From assembly GCF_003368535.1 (NCBI RefSeq), contig NZ_QSLN01000005.1, positions 28,197 through 92,196 on the forward strand: a stretch of 64,000 nucleotides of DNA, read 5' to 3'. The position numbers and the translations under genes are program-made. Each line of letters begins with the position of its first letter. Positions within the stretch are counted from its first letter, which is position 1. Origin of the DNA: Ammonifex thiophilus (lineage in GTDB: Bacteria; Bacillota; Desulfotomaculia; Desulfotomaculales; Ammonificaceae). The notes beneath the pieces are model-generated. The model ran no database searches and was not told where the DNA came from. It saw nothing but the letters and a program-made list of their open reading frames with translations. Positions 32,792-42,022 of the stretch are shown in pieces.

Positions 32792-34283
32792 TCAGCCCGC
32801 CCCGGCAAAGATGTGTTCTAACCAGGCGGAAGGGGTAAAGGCTCCGGTATTGAAATAGCGGAAAACCTTCTTCCGGGCTGCTTTGAACACGCCGAAGAGC
32901 CTCCCCCAGAGCTTCCTGTGCGTCCATCCTTCCACCGGCGGACGCCCGAGAAGCTTCTGGATGAGGGGCTTCGGCACTTTTTCTTTAAAGCCCAGCGCCC
33001 GGCGCGCTATGACCAGTGCCGCCGCCTGGTGAGCGTTAAGTCCGTAAGTCTCAGAGTACTTGAAGAAGCCTGTGAGCGAGGTGAAGTGGGCGGGCACGGT
33101 GAACATCGCGATGCCGCGCTTCCTTAAAGCCACGACGATGCGGTTGAAGAGCAATCTCACGCAGAAGTTGTGCGTGATCCGGTTGAACGCTCTGTTGGTG
33201 CCGTGATCCTGGGCGAAGGAAAGCTCCTCCAGGGCAACCTGCCTCACGCCCGAAGATTCTAACCAGTCGGCCACCTCTCTGGCCAGGTTGCCCGCGATCC
33301 ACTCCCGCTTCTCACGTAAAGCGTGGACCAGGTCGTGGCACCAGAAGAGCCGGGAAACCTTGAAGTTCCCGTCCGGCAGGGCCACCGTCACGGCCACCAC
33401 TTCAGGGTTCAGGTCTACTCCGGCCATGGGAGAAGTCTTATCCACTTCCGCAGTATCGTCTAGGGAAAAGGAAATGAGGCAGTCGAACCTGCCCGCCTTC
33501 CGCACCACTCGGACGGTGTAGGCCCTCCCCTCGACCAGGCACTTCAGGAGCAGGGGCCTGTACCTCGCGGGGACTTTCAGGGGCACGGAGACCCAGTCTT
33601 CACCCCGCCTCAGCCTGCCGCTCTTGTCCCCTGGCTCCGGCGGTATGTAGACGTTGAGCCGGAAGGAGCCTGTCGTCCCATCGTAGACGATTTCCGTGTT
33701 GGCGTTGCCGTGCTGGCCCGTCATACCCTTCTGGTTGGCCTGGCCCACGGAGTAGAAGGCGTTGGACCTCAGCTCCCGCCACTCCTCTTTAGAGAGCTTT
33801 CCCTCCTGGAGGAGCAGCAGGTTTTTCTTGCCGCCGAAGACGGCAGGAGGTACCTCGTCCCGCTCCAGGAAACCCCTTCCAGTACTCCAGTTTTGCGCAT
33901 AACTTGTTGACGCGGGCCAGTATCCCCTGACGGTGAAGCTTGTTTCTGGTGCGCTTAAGCTTCTCCGCGGACTTCTCTATCTTGGCTTCCAGATCCGAGA
34001 TGTGCAGCTTGACCTGCTCTTTTTGACTTTCGATAGTGGCCTTTGCGTCCTCCACGGCCCACTGGCACCATCTGGCGTTGGGGAAGAACTTCCGGTAGAG
34101 GTCCTTGACGATTTCTCCCGGTCCCTTTCCCCGTCTCAGCGCCTGGTAGGCCGTGCGCTTGGCCGCCTGGAACCGACGCATGAAGGACACGAGCTTCTCT
34201 TCTGCCGTTTCATCCGGGTATATCCTGCCAGGTACGGTTATCATGTCGGCGGGTTTCCTGGTCTTGAACTTCAAGACTCTCAC
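32792..34283 (-). pseudogene. tnpB: IS200/IS605-type TnpB-like protein, frameshifted
   Basis: The N-terminal half (from GTG 34283, VLKFKTRKPADMITVPGR; frame open to 34343) and the C-terminal half (GLDLN-type RuvC motif as MAGVDLNPEVVAVTV, and VALEELSFAQDHGTNRAF) are in different frames. Deleting one base in GGGGTTT at 33869-33876 (minus) joins them as YWKGFLERDEVPPAVFGG. No zinc ribbon is seen, and the third RuvC Asp is not evident: the usual D-x-N-A-A region reads GLNAHQAAALVIARRALG. No tnpA is present. Two ACTGTTGAA copies (34343-34351, 34392-34400) lie on the upstream side. Decayed or nuclease-altered TnpB. Confidence 0.8.
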
Positions 34284-34636
34284 CTGAAGGCCAAAGTTTC
34301 TCCTGACGAGGTTGATTCTACCGTGATATGGTAGAGAGCGCAACTGTTGAAGAAGATAAAGGATGCTCAGAATTGTTTAGGAAAAACGGTGACTGTTGAA
34401 AGGACGCCGGCTCCGCTTCTTGCCTTATAAACTCTACTTGGAGTTCTTCTACCGCTGGTCCGGTCCGGTTTACCCTCCTTTCCAGTGCCTAAGGAAAAGA
34501 GACGCGGTCTCTAAGCCTCGGTCCGCGAGCTTGAGGCAAAATAAGGTTGAGGGATCTGGAGCAGGACTAGAGGTTAAAGGGATAGAAGTCTTAATTGCCT
34601 TCGGTTGCGTTCGGAGAAGAGGGGAGGTTTTTAGTT

Positions 34637-35494
34637 TTGCTACGTCTGGGATGGGTCGATTATCTGAACTGCCTGCCCATATATTACCCATTGGAGCGCG
34701 GGGAAATTAAGCCCCCCTTTCCGCTGGAGTTGGTTAAAGGGGTGCCCACAGAGCTCAACCGTCTTTACCTGGCGGGCGAGCTTCAGGCCACACCCCTTTC
34801 TTCCATAGAGTACGCCCGTCAACCGGAGGTTTCGTACATCTTGCCGGGCCCGGTGATAGCGGCGGACGGGCGGGTGGGCAGCATCCTCCTTTTTAGCCGC
34901 CTTCCTGTGACGGAGCTGGAAGGGGCTAAGGTGGCCCTGACCAGCGCCTCGGCCACTTCGGTGGCCCTTCTTAAGATTCTCCTGACCTTTTATTACCATG
35001 TAGAACCAGAATACTGGGTCTGTCCCCCGGTTTTGGAGGATATGCTCCAAGCGGCCGAGGCGGCTCTGCTCATCGGTGACGATGCTTTAAGAGCCCACGA
35101 AGAGGTGAAGTGCAAGGGAGAAAAGCTTTACGTGCTGGATCTGGGGGGAGCCTGGAAAGAGTTCACGGGAGAAAAGATGGTCTTTGCCCTCTTTACCGTG
35201 CGGGCCGATTTTGCGGAAAGAGACCCGGAGAGAACCACCAGCCTTGCCCGGCTGCTCCTCGAAGCTAAAGACTGGGGGCTTCGGCACTTGCAGAAAGTGA
35301 AAGAAGCGGCGCAGGCGAGCACCGGGCTTTCTCCGGAGGTAATCGAGGACTACTTTACCCTCCTGCGCTATGAGTGGGACGAGGCCTGCCGGCGCTCTCT
35401 CCTGCTTTTTTACGATTACGCCTACAAGTTGGGCTTGGTAGAAGAACGCGTGAAAAGCTTACGCGTCTGGGGGGAAGGGTTTGGAACACCTTGA
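34637..35494 (+). CDS. mqnA: Chorismate dehydratase
   Basis: 285 residues from TTG 34637, nine bases after GGGGAGG; family members start near LRLGWVDYLNCLPIYY. Periplasmic-binding-protein-like fold, cytoplasmic. Conserved GVPTELNRLYLAGEL, TPLSSIEYAR, SILLFSRLPV and ALLIGDDALRAH. MqnA removes water from chorismate in the first step of the futalosine pathway. Separated from mqnE by the TnpB element; overlaps mqnC by 14 bases. The gap 34344-34636 has no gene I can support. Confidence 0.93.
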   Translation: MLRLGWVDYLNCLPIYYPLERGEIKPPFPLELVKGVPTELNRLYLAGELQATPLSSIEYARQPEVSYILPGPVIAADGRVGSILLFSRLPVTELEGAKVALTSASATSVALLKILLTFYYHVEPEYWVCPPVLEDMLQAAEAALLIGDDALRAHEEVKCKGEKLYVLDLGGAWKEFTGEKMVFALFTVRADFAERDPERTTSLARLLLEAKDWGLRHLQKVKEAAQASTGLSPEVIEDYFTLLRYEWDEACRRSLLLFYDYAYKLGLVEERVKSLRVWGEGFGTP

Positions 35495-36548
35495 GAAACT
35501 CTTGGGAGAAGTAGTGGAGGGCAGGCGGCTGACGGTAAAGGAGGCGCTTTATCTTTACCGGGAGGCCGATCTTTTGCTTCTGGGCAAGGCGGCCTCCGCG
35601 GTAAGGGATCGCCTACATCCCGAGAGAATAGTCACTTTTGTGGTGGACCGGAACATCAACTACACCAATATCTGCTATTGCTCCTGCCTTTTCTGCGCTT
35701 TCCACCGCCGGCCAGAAGATCCGGATGCTTACGTGCTCTCACGAGAGGAAGTGCTGGCCAAGGTAGAAGAGTTGGTGGAGCAAGGGGGAACCCAGGTCCT
35801 GCTGCAAGGAGGACTTCATCCTGACTTGGGGCTTGACTATTTCGAGGAGCTCTTCCGGGCAATAAAGGCCCGTTATCCCGTGCACCTGCACGCCCTCTCT
35901 CCTCCCGAGATCATTCACTTGGCCCGCAAAGAAAAGTTGACGGTGCGGGAAGTACTGGAAAGATTGAAGGCGGCGGGGCTAGATTCTATTCCCGGAGGCG
36001 GGGCGGAGATTTTGGTGAACCGAGTCCGGCGTCTCATCTCCCCCCGCAAGATCACCTGGCAGGAGTGGATGGTGGTGATGATCACCGCCTTTGAGCTCGG
36101 CCTTTTCGGCAGTGCCACCATGATGTTCGGCACGGTGGAGACGGTGGAGGAGCGGATTGAGCATCTCAACCGCCTGCGCGAGGTACAGGATCGAACGCGG
36201 GGCTTCACCGCCTTCATTCCCTGGACCTACCAGCCTTATAACACCGCCTTAGGAGGCAACCCGGTACCGACGGTGGAGTATCTGCGTCTCCTGGCCCTCT
36301 CGCGCCTTTTCTTAGACAACATTCCCAACATTCAAGCCTCCTGGGTGACCCAGGGAACCAAAGTGGGGCAGGTGGCGCTGGCTTTCGGGGCTAACGATTT
36401 CGGTGGTACCATGATGGAGGAGAATGTGGTGCGGGCTGCCGGTGCCGCCTACCGAACCAACCGGGAAGAGGTAATAAGGCTCATCAAAGATGCCGGCTTC
36501 ATCCCGGCGCAGCGCACCACCGACTACCGGATAATCCGCTTTTTCTGA
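35481..36548 (+). CDS. mqnC: Cyclic dehypoxanthine futalosine synthase
   Basis: 355 residues, TTG start. Radical SAM cluster motif CYCSCLFCAF (C-x3-C-x2-C), FVVDRNINYTNIC, LLQGGLHPDLGLDYF, SIPGGGAEILVNRVR, FIPWTYQPYNT and FGANDFGGTMMEENVV identify MqnC, which cyclises dehypoxanthine futalosine. Paralogous to mqnE in this window. MqnB and MqnD are not in the window. Confidence 0.95.
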   Translation: MEHLEKLLGEVVEGRRLTVKEALYLYREADLLLLGKAASAVRDRLHPERIVTFVVDRNINYTNICYCSCLFCAFHRRPEDPDAYVLSREEVLAKVEELVEQGGTQVLLQGGLHPDLGLDYFEELFRAIKARYPVHLHALSPPEIIHLARKEKLTVREVLERLKAAGLDSIPGGGAEILVNRVRRLISPRKITWQEWMVVMITAFELGLFGSATMMFGTVETVEERIEHLNRLREVQDRTRGFTAFIPWTYQPYNTALGGNPVPTVEYLRLLALSRLFLDNIPNIQASWVTQGTKVGQVALAFGANDFGGTMMEENVVRAAGAAYRTNREEVIRLIKDAGFIPAQRTTDYRIIRFF

Positions 36549-36563
36549 AAGGGCGGTAAGAAT

Positions 36564-37943
36564 ATGGAAGAGAAAAGCATGGTTAGACAATTGCCTTCAG
36601 TGGACGAGATTTTGCGTTGGCCGGAGACAGCCTCCCTTATTGCTTCCTATTCGCGGGGGATAGTGGTGAACGCGGCCAGGCGGGTGCTGGACCGGCTACG
36701 GGAGGAGATCCTGTCCGGCTGTCGGGAGGAGGTCTCTTCCTCAGAGATAATAGCACGTCTGCGGCAGGAGGTCCGGCCCCGGCTGCAGCGGGTGATCAAC
36801 GCCACCGGCGTGGTGTTGCACACCAACCTCGGAAGGGCTTTGTTAAGCCAGCGAGCCCAGGAGGCGGTAAAGACTGCGGTGGCCCACTACACCAACTTGG
36901 AGTTTAACCTGGCCACCGGCAAACGGGGAGAACGGTACTCCCTGGTGGAGGAGCTCCTTTGCTTGCTTTCAGGGGCGGAAGCAGCCATGGTGGTGAATAA
37001 CAACGCCGCTGCTGTGCTTCTGGCCTTGAACACCCTGGCCGCCGGAAGGGAAGTTATCGTCTCGCGGGGGCAGCTCATTGAGATAGGCGGCTCTTTCCGG
37101 ATACCGGACGTCATGCGCCAGAGCGGGGCCATCTTGGTGGAAGTGGGGACGACCAACAAAACCCACCGGCGCGACTACCGGGAAGCTATAACGGAGCGCA
37201 CAGCCCTAATCTTGCACGTGCACATGTCCAACTACCGCATCATCGGCTTCACCAGCGAGGTTCCGGTGCCGGAGCTCGTGGCTCTAGCACGGGAGTACAA
37301 CTTGCCGGTAATGTCCGATCTAGGAAGCGGCAGTCTGATAGACTTCAGCCGCTTCGGCCTTCCTTACGAGCCCACCGTGCAGGAGACGGTTAAGGCCGGG
37401 GTGGATGTGGTCACCTTTAGCGGGGATAAGCTGCTGGGAGGGCCGCAGGCAGGAATCATCGTGGGAAGGCGGGAGTACGTGGAGCGGATGAAGCGCAACC
37501 CGCTCAACCGCGCCCTGCGCATCGACAAGATGACTCTGGCGGCGCTGGAGGCTACGCTCAGGGACTACCTGGAGGAAGAAGAGGCCCTGCGAAGCATACC
37601 TACCTTGAAGATGCTCCTCTGCCCTTCGGAGGAGCTCCGGGAAAAGGCCGAGAGACTGGCCCAGATGCTGGGGAGCTTGGAGGGGATTGCGGTTCAGGTT
37701 ATCGAGGGCTTTTCCCAGGTGGGGGGAGGGGCCATGCCCACCGCTCAGCTTCCCACCTGGCTGGTGGCGGTGACCGCGGCTCCCCTGGGGGAAAGCGCCC
37801 TGCTCAAAGCCTTGAGACGGGCCGACCCGCCTGTTATTGCCCGGGCCGAAAAAGGTATGGTGGTTCTGGATCCCCGGACTTTTTCCGAGGAGGAGATACC
37901 CTTACTTGTAGAAGCTTTTAAGCAGGTTCTGGCGGGGGGATGA
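36564..37943 (+). CDS. selA: L-seryl-tRNA(Sec) selenium transferase
   Basis: 459 residues, full length. PLP enzyme converting Ser-tRNA(Sec) to Sec-tRNA(Sec). Conserved [47 protein letters not shown] and the PLP lysine in [17 protein letters not shown] start 15 bases after mqnC, so possibly one transcript. The stop overlaps selB by 4 bases. No tRNA(Sec) gene is visible near it. Confidence 0.97.
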   Translation: MEEKSMVRQLPSVDEILRWPETASLIASYSRGIVVNAARRVLDRLREEILSGCREEVSSSEIIARLRQEVRPRLQRVINATGVVLHTNLGRALLSQRAQEAVKTAVAHYTNLEFNLATGKRGERYSLVEELLCLLSGAEAAMVVNNNAAAVLLALNTLAAGREVIVSRGQLIEIGGSFRIPDVMRQSGAILVEVGTTNKTHRRDYREAITERTALILHVHMSNYRIIGFTSEVPVPELVALAREYNLPVMSDLGSGSLIDFSRFGLPYEPTVQETVKAGVDVVTFSGDKLLGGPQAGIIVGRREYVERMKRNPLNRALRIDKMTLAALEATLRDYLEEEEALRSIPTLKMLLCPSEELREKAERLAQMLGSLEGIAVQVIEGFSQVGGGAMPTAQLPTWLVAVTAAPLGESALLKALRRADPPVIARAEKGMVVLDPRTFSEEEIPLLVEAFKQVLAGG

Positions 37944-39853
37944 GCTTGAAGCGGGTGGTCATCGGCACGGCGGGGCATGTGGACCACGGCAAGACGGCCC
38001 TCATAAAGGCGCTCACCGGCATTGACACCGATCGCCTGAAGGAGGAAAAGGAACGGGGTATCTCCATAGAACTGGGTTTTGCCTACCTTGACCTTCCCAG
38101 CGGCATAAGGGCGGGAATAGTGGACGTTCCTGGGCACGAGCGCTTGGTGCGGACCATGCTGGCTGGGGCTCACGGCATAGATATGGTGCTACTAGTGGTG
38201 GCGGCAGATGAGGGCGTAATGCCGCAGACGCGGGAGCACGTGGACATAATAGGGTTGCTCGGGATTAGCCGGGGTGTGGTGGCCCTTACCAAGATAGACC
38301 TGGTGGAGCCCGACTGGCTGGAATTAGTGCAGGAAGAAGTGAAGGAGTATCTTACCGGCACCTCCCTCCGGGACGCCCCCATCGTGCCCGTTTCGGCGGT
38401 TACGGGTGAGGGGCTGGCGGAGCTCGTCCGGATGTTGGACGCCTTGGCTCAAGAGGTGACGGAGAAGCCGGCCACGGGGCCGGCGCGCCTGCCGCTGGAC
38501 CGGGTTTTCACCATTCCGGGTTTCGGCACGGTGGTCACGGGCACCTTGGTATCGGGCACCATAAGGGTAGGCGACACTTTGAGCATCTTGCCGCCGGATA
38601 AGACGGTGCGCGTGCGCCAGCTCCAGGTACACAAGCAGCGAGTGGAGGAAGCCCGGGCCGGACAGCGGGTGGCTGCCAACCTGGTGGGGGTGGAGGCAGG
38701 GGAAATCGGGCGGGGAGACGTGCTGGTAACCCCGGGATCTTTTCGCTCTGCCACTTTGCTGGACGTCAAGCTATACCTCCTGCCTACCGCTCGGCCCCTC
38801 AAGCACCGGGCTAAGGTGCGTTTCCACCTAGGAACTACCGAGGTTTCGGCGCAGCTGCACCTGCTCGACCGGGAGGAACTGGTCCCGGGGGAGGAGGCCC
38901 TCCTGCAGCTCCTGCTGGAGGAGCCGGTGGTGGCGGCCAAGGGGGACAGGTTTGTCATCCGTTCCTTTTCTCCACCTTTAACTGTAGGCGGGGGGAGGGT
39001 GCTGGCCTTACCCCGAATGAAGTATAAGCGCTTTCGTGCGGAAGTGCTGCAGTATTTGAGCCGGCTGGCCGAGGGGGAACTTAAAGATCAAGTCGAGGCC
39101 TATCTGCGAAAGGAAAGCCAGCCGGTAAGTTTGGAAACAGTAGCGGAAACGCTGACCGAAGAGAAGGAAAGGGTAGTCCAGGCCCTGGAAGAGCTATCTA
39201 AAGAAGAAAAGGTAAAGCTTATAAAGGTCGAGGGGCAGGTCTATGCCTGCTCTGCCGCCACTTACCGCAAGCTGAGTGACGAAGCTCGCTCCCTCGTAGC
39301 CCGCTACCTAGAAGAGTACCCCTTGCGCGAGGGGATGCCCAAAGAGGAGTTGCGCTCGCGGCTGTTGCCGCAGCTCGGGGTGCGGGCCTTCCAGACCTTG
39401 CTGGAGGAATGGGCGGGCGAGGGAGTATTAAGTCTTACTGCACAGGCGGTGAGCCTGCCAGGGCTTGCCGGCCCCTCGGCGGAAGACCAGGAGCGCATCG
39501 CCTCCCTGGAGGAAGTCTACCGGCGTGGAGGGTTGCAACCCCCTGCTCTGCGGGAAGCCGCTTCGCTTGTGGGAATAGAGGAGAAAGAGGCAGAGGAGTA
39601 TCTGGGTTATCTCTTGCGCGCCGGGCGGCTGGTCAAGGTAGCAGAGGGTATACTTTTTCACCGGGAGGTACTGGCAGCGGCCGAAGCTCAGGTAGTGGCC
39701 GCCCTCAAGGAGCGGGGAGAGATCACGGTGGCCGAAGTCCGCGACCTTCTGTCCACCTCCCGCAAATACGTAGTGCCCCTGCTGGAATACTTGGACGGGA
39801 AAAGGGTGACCAGAAGAATAGGAGATAAAAGGGTGCTGGTTAAAAAGGAGTGA
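37940..39853 (+). CDS. selB: Selenocysteine-specific elongation factor
   Basis: 637 residues. GTPase domain: [38 protein letters not shown]; then EF-Tu-like beta domains ([18 protein letters not shown]) and four C-terminal winged helices (about 380-637) that bind the SECIS element. ATG overlaps selA as ATGA. Together with selA this shows that the organism makes selenoproteins. Confidence 0.97.
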   Translation: MSLKRVVIGTAGHVDHGKTALIKALTGIDTDRLKEEKERGISIELGFAYLDLPSGIRAGIVDVPGHERLVRTMLAGAHGIDMVLLVVAADEGVMPQTREHVDIIGLLGISRGVVALTKIDLVEPDWLELVQEEVKEYLTGTSLRDAPIVPVSAVTGEGLAELVRMLDALAQEVTEKPATGPARLPLDRVFTIPGFGTVVTGTLVSGTIRVGDTLSILPPDKTVRVRQLQVHKQRVEEARAGQRVAANLVGVEAGEIGRGDVLVTPGSFRSATLLDVKLYLLPTARPLKHRAKVRFHLGTTEVSAQLHLLDREELVPGEEALLQLLLEEPVVAAKGDRFVIRSFSPPLTVGGGRVLALPRMKYKRFRAEVLQYLSRLAEGELKDQVEAYLRKESQPVSLETVAETLTEEKERVVQALEELSKEEKVKLIKVEGQVYACSAATYRKLSDEARSLVARYLEEYPLREGMPKEELRSRLLPQLGVRAFQTLLEEWAGEGVLSLTAQAVSLPGLAGPSAEDQERIASLEEVYRRGGLQPPALREAASLVGIEEKEAEEYLGYLLRAGRLVKVAEGILFHREVLAAAEAQVVAALKERGEITVAEVRDLLSTSRKYVVPLLEYLDGKRVTRRIGDKRVLVKKE

Positions 39854-39858
39854 GGGCC

Positions 39859-40260
39859 GTGGCTCTGCTTGACTTCCCCGAGGGTATCGAGGTTTTCACG
39901 GTAACGGCGGGGGAGGACCCCTTGAGGCTTGTTTTTTTGGTCACCAGAACCAGGGAAGGGATCATCGTGCAGCTGTTGGGCGGGGATAAGCCGCATGTGG
40001 GGGCTATAGTCCTTTCCCTGCCCCGTCCCAGTCGTTCGGTTCCCGGAGAAAGGCGCACCACCACCACCGTGCTTCCCCTTTACGGCCATCAGGATGACGA
40101 GGTGGCTCGGCCGGTGGCCGAAGAGCTGGCGCGGAGATCGGGGCAGCCGGTGGTGGTGGTGGCGGGAATCCACATCGACCAGGCTTCGACGGCCGATATA
40201 GAAAAGATAAAGCTTTACACCCAAGAAGGTCTGCGCCTGCTCCTCCAGAACTTCTTTTAA
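39859..40260 (+). CDS. LpdD-like (prenylated-flavin chaperone) domain protein
   Basis: 133 residues from GTG 39859, eight bases after AAAGGAG; an earlier in-frame GTG overlaps the selB stop. Recognisable LpdD-type features: GDKPHVGAIVLSLPRPS, YGHQDDEVARPVAEELA and VVVAGIHIDQASTADIEKI. LpdD-like proteins are linked to prenyl-FMN loading of UbiD-type decarboxylases (family knowledge), and a UbiD gene lies 10 kb upstream. A role with that enzyme is inference. It overlaps the convergent CBM25 gene by 4 bases. Confidence 0.75.
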   Translation: MALLDFPEGIEVFTVTAGEDPLRLVFLVTRTREGIIVQLLGGDKPHVGAIVLSLPRPSRSVPGERRTTTTVLPLYGHQDDEVARPVAEELARRSGQPVVVVAGIHIDQASTADIEKIKLYTQEGLRLLLQNFF

Positions 40261-40610
40261 ACGAGCCTGCCGGCGTGAATGATGTAGCTCCAGTTAAGCC
40301 CGTTGTTATTGTCCCAGTTGCCTGCTCCGTCCCAGAAGCAGAAGTTAAGCCTTTCCTCATCAAAGGGAATGCTTATGGTCCTCACCCATCCCCAGGAAGT
40401 GCGCGACATCTTGAGATCCTGCACCCGGTGCCAGTTGTCGGGGGGACCAAATCCTAGGTGCAGGTAGATCTGGCTGGCCCCGCTCCGAGCCAGGATTCCG
40501 TTGTAAAAAATAGTCACTTCCTCACCCGCGGTTATGGGAGTCGGGTCTACTACTACTCCTCCCGGCAGATCGGCCGGATGAAGGACTTCCCTGTTTTCTT
40601 CCAGTAACAT
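40257..40610 (-). CDS. Stand-alone CBM25-type carbohydrate-binding protein
   Basis: 117 residues from ATG 40610 (GGGAGG upstream). The segment GEEVTIFYNGILARSGASQI, LHLGFGPPDNWHRVQDLKM, VRTISIPFDEERLNFCFWDG and WDNNNGLNWSYIIH is a typical starch/glycogen-binding CBM25 fold with its Trp and NNNG ligands. No signal peptide and no catalytic domain. It lies between the selenium genes and the glycogen-synthase-like gene. Such small proteins may target enzymes to glycogen; inference. Confidence 0.8.
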   Translation of the reverse strand: MLLEENREVLHPADLPGGVVVDPTPITAGEEVTIFYNGILARSGASQIYLHLGFGPPDNWHRVQDLKMSRTSWGWVRTISIPFDEERLNFCFWDGAGNWDNNNGLNWSYIIHAGRLV

Positions 40611-40628
40611 GAGGCTTAACCTCCCCTT

Positions 40629-40656
40629 CCTATAGCTTTGCAAAGCTTTCTGTCAA
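40629..40656 (-). promoter_or_regulatory. Promoter of the CBM25 gene
   Basis: Minus strand TTGACA (40656-40651), 16 bases, TATAGG (40634-40629), 19 bases before the ATG. The spacer contains the palindrome AAAGCTTTGCAAAGC, a possible operator. Confidence 0.6.
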
Positions 40657-40675
40657 CTGCCATTTTGGCCAGAAG

Positions 40676-40704
40676 ACCAAGGGTTTATTCCCTTGGTTTT
40701 TTTT
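40676..40704 (+). terminator. Plus-strand terminator behind the CBM25 promoter region
   Basis: ACCAAGGG, loop TTTATT, CCCTTGGT and eight T. It points along the plus strand although the CBM25 gene between it and the LpdD-like gene is on the minus strand. It is the first plausible stop for transcripts of the mqn/sel genes. Confidence 0.8.
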
Positions 40705-40764
40705 CCACGTATGCGTCACCGTTCGGCTACATATCCTTTGGAGGTGACGGAGGAGGATTACGGC

Positions 40765-42012
40765 GTGCGGGTGGTAATGTTATCCTGGGAATTTCCTCCT
40801 AATAATGTGGGAGGATTGGGGCAACATGTTTACGATCTCACCGCTGCCTTGTCCCGGCAAGGGGTGGAGGTGTTTCTCTTCACCCTCGGAGCTCCCGGTG
40901 TGCCCCTAGCCGAAGAAGTAAACGGGGTGAGGGTATACCGCGTCCATCCTTCCGGGCCTTCCACTCCCGACTTCACCACTTGGGTTCTGCAGGCCAACAC
41001 CTTCCTTTTGGAAAGGGCCATCCCGGTTTTGGCCAAACTTAAGGGGATAAAGGTGGTGCACGCGCACGACTGGCTGGTGGCGTGGGCGGCCCGGGCTTTA
41101 AAGCATGCTTACCGCCTTCCGCTGGTGGCGACCGTTCACGCCACCGAGTTCGGCCGCCACCGAGGCCTGCACACTCCCACGCAGCACTTCATAAGCAGCG
41201 CGGAATGGTGGCTGACCTACGAGGCCTGGCGAGTAATCGTCTGCAGCCGGTACATGGAGGGAGAAGTAAAGTACATTTTCCAGATCCCCGCCGACAAGCT
41301 GGTGGTAATTCCCAACGCGGTGGATTCGGAGCGCTACCGCTTTGAGCCCGAGGGGGTAGATCGCAACTGGTTCGCCGCTCCCGACGAAAAGATCGTTTTC
41401 TTCGTGGGACGGCTGGTGTGGGAGAAGGGGGTGCATGTTCTTCTCCGAGCCTTCCCCCTGGTTTTGGCCCGGTGCCCCCAAACCAAGCTCATCATCGCCG
41501 GCACCGGACCTTATGAGGGAGAACTCAAGCGGCTGGCAGAAGAGTTGGGTATCACCCACCGGGTCTACTTCACCGGCTATCTGGAAGAGAAGGTTCGCAA
41601 CGCCCTTTACCACTGGGCTTCGGTCGCGGTCTTTCCCAGCCTCTACGAACCTTTCGGCATCGTGGCCCTGGAAGCCATGGCCGCTCAGGTACCGGTGGTG
41701 GTGAGCGATGTAGGGGGGTTGCAAGAGATTGTAGAGGATGGGGTGGACGGACTTAAGTGTTCCCCCGACCAGCCAGAGGCCCTAGCCGAAAGGATCGTTC
41801 GGCTTCTTTTGCACCCGGAGTTTGCCGCTTCTTTGCGCGAGCGAGCCTACCAAAAGATAAAGGAAAAATATACCTGGGAGGATGTAGCACGCCGCACCAA
41901 GAGGCTTTATGAAGAGGTGGCACGGGAGAGGCAGCGGACAAACTGGCCGGCACCGCCTGAACTTTGTGCCAGCCGAACACGTATCGCCTACCTATTCCAC
42001 CGGTACGCCTGA
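40765..42012 (+). CDS. Glycogen-synthase-like GT4 glycosyltransferase
   Basis: 415 residues from GTG 40765, eight bases after GGAGGAGG; earlier in-frame starts lie in or next to the terminator. Begins RVVMLSWEFPPNNVGGLG, which is the glycogen/starch-synthase-like start, with HAHDWLVAWAARALK and the donor motif EPFGIVALEAMAAQVPVVVS. GT-B fold. It may build an alpha-glucan or glycosylate another acceptor; it is followed 10 bases later by the ManC/PMM fusion. Confidence 0.88.
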   Translation: MRVVMLSWEFPPNNVGGLGQHVYDLTAALSRQGVEVFLFTLGAPGVPLAEEVNGVRVYRVHPSGPSTPDFTTWVLQANTFLLERAIPVLAKLKGIKVVHAHDWLVAWAARALKHAYRLPLVATVHATEFGRHRGLHTPTQHFISSAEWWLTYEAWRVIVCSRYMEGEVKYIFQIPADKLVVIPNAVDSERYRFEPEGVDRNWFAAPDEKIVFFVGRLVWEKGVHVLLRAFPLVLARCPQTKLIIAGTGPYEGELKRLAEELGITHRVYFTGYLEEKVRNALYHWASVAVFPSLYEPFGIVALEAMAAQVPVVVSDVGGLQEIVEDGVDGLKCSPDQPEALAERIVRLLLHPEFAASLRERAYQKIKEKYTWEDVARRTKRLYEEVARERQRTNWPAPPELCASRTRIAYLFHRYA

Positions 42013-42022
42013 TTAAAGGGGG

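Noticed and set aside
32424..32927. Minus-strand frame of 167 codons over the TnpB 3' region
   Set aside because: Arg/Gly/Pro-rich translation over the presumed omega-RNA; looks non-coding apart from a short protein-like end.
34396..34710. 104-codon plus-strand frame upstream of mqnA
   Set aside because: No ribosome site, overlaps the mqnA start in another frame and shows no family features.
36549..40692. tRNA(Sec) gene near selAB
   Set aside because: The genes are almost contiguous and no cloverleaf-like sequence is visible in the gaps.
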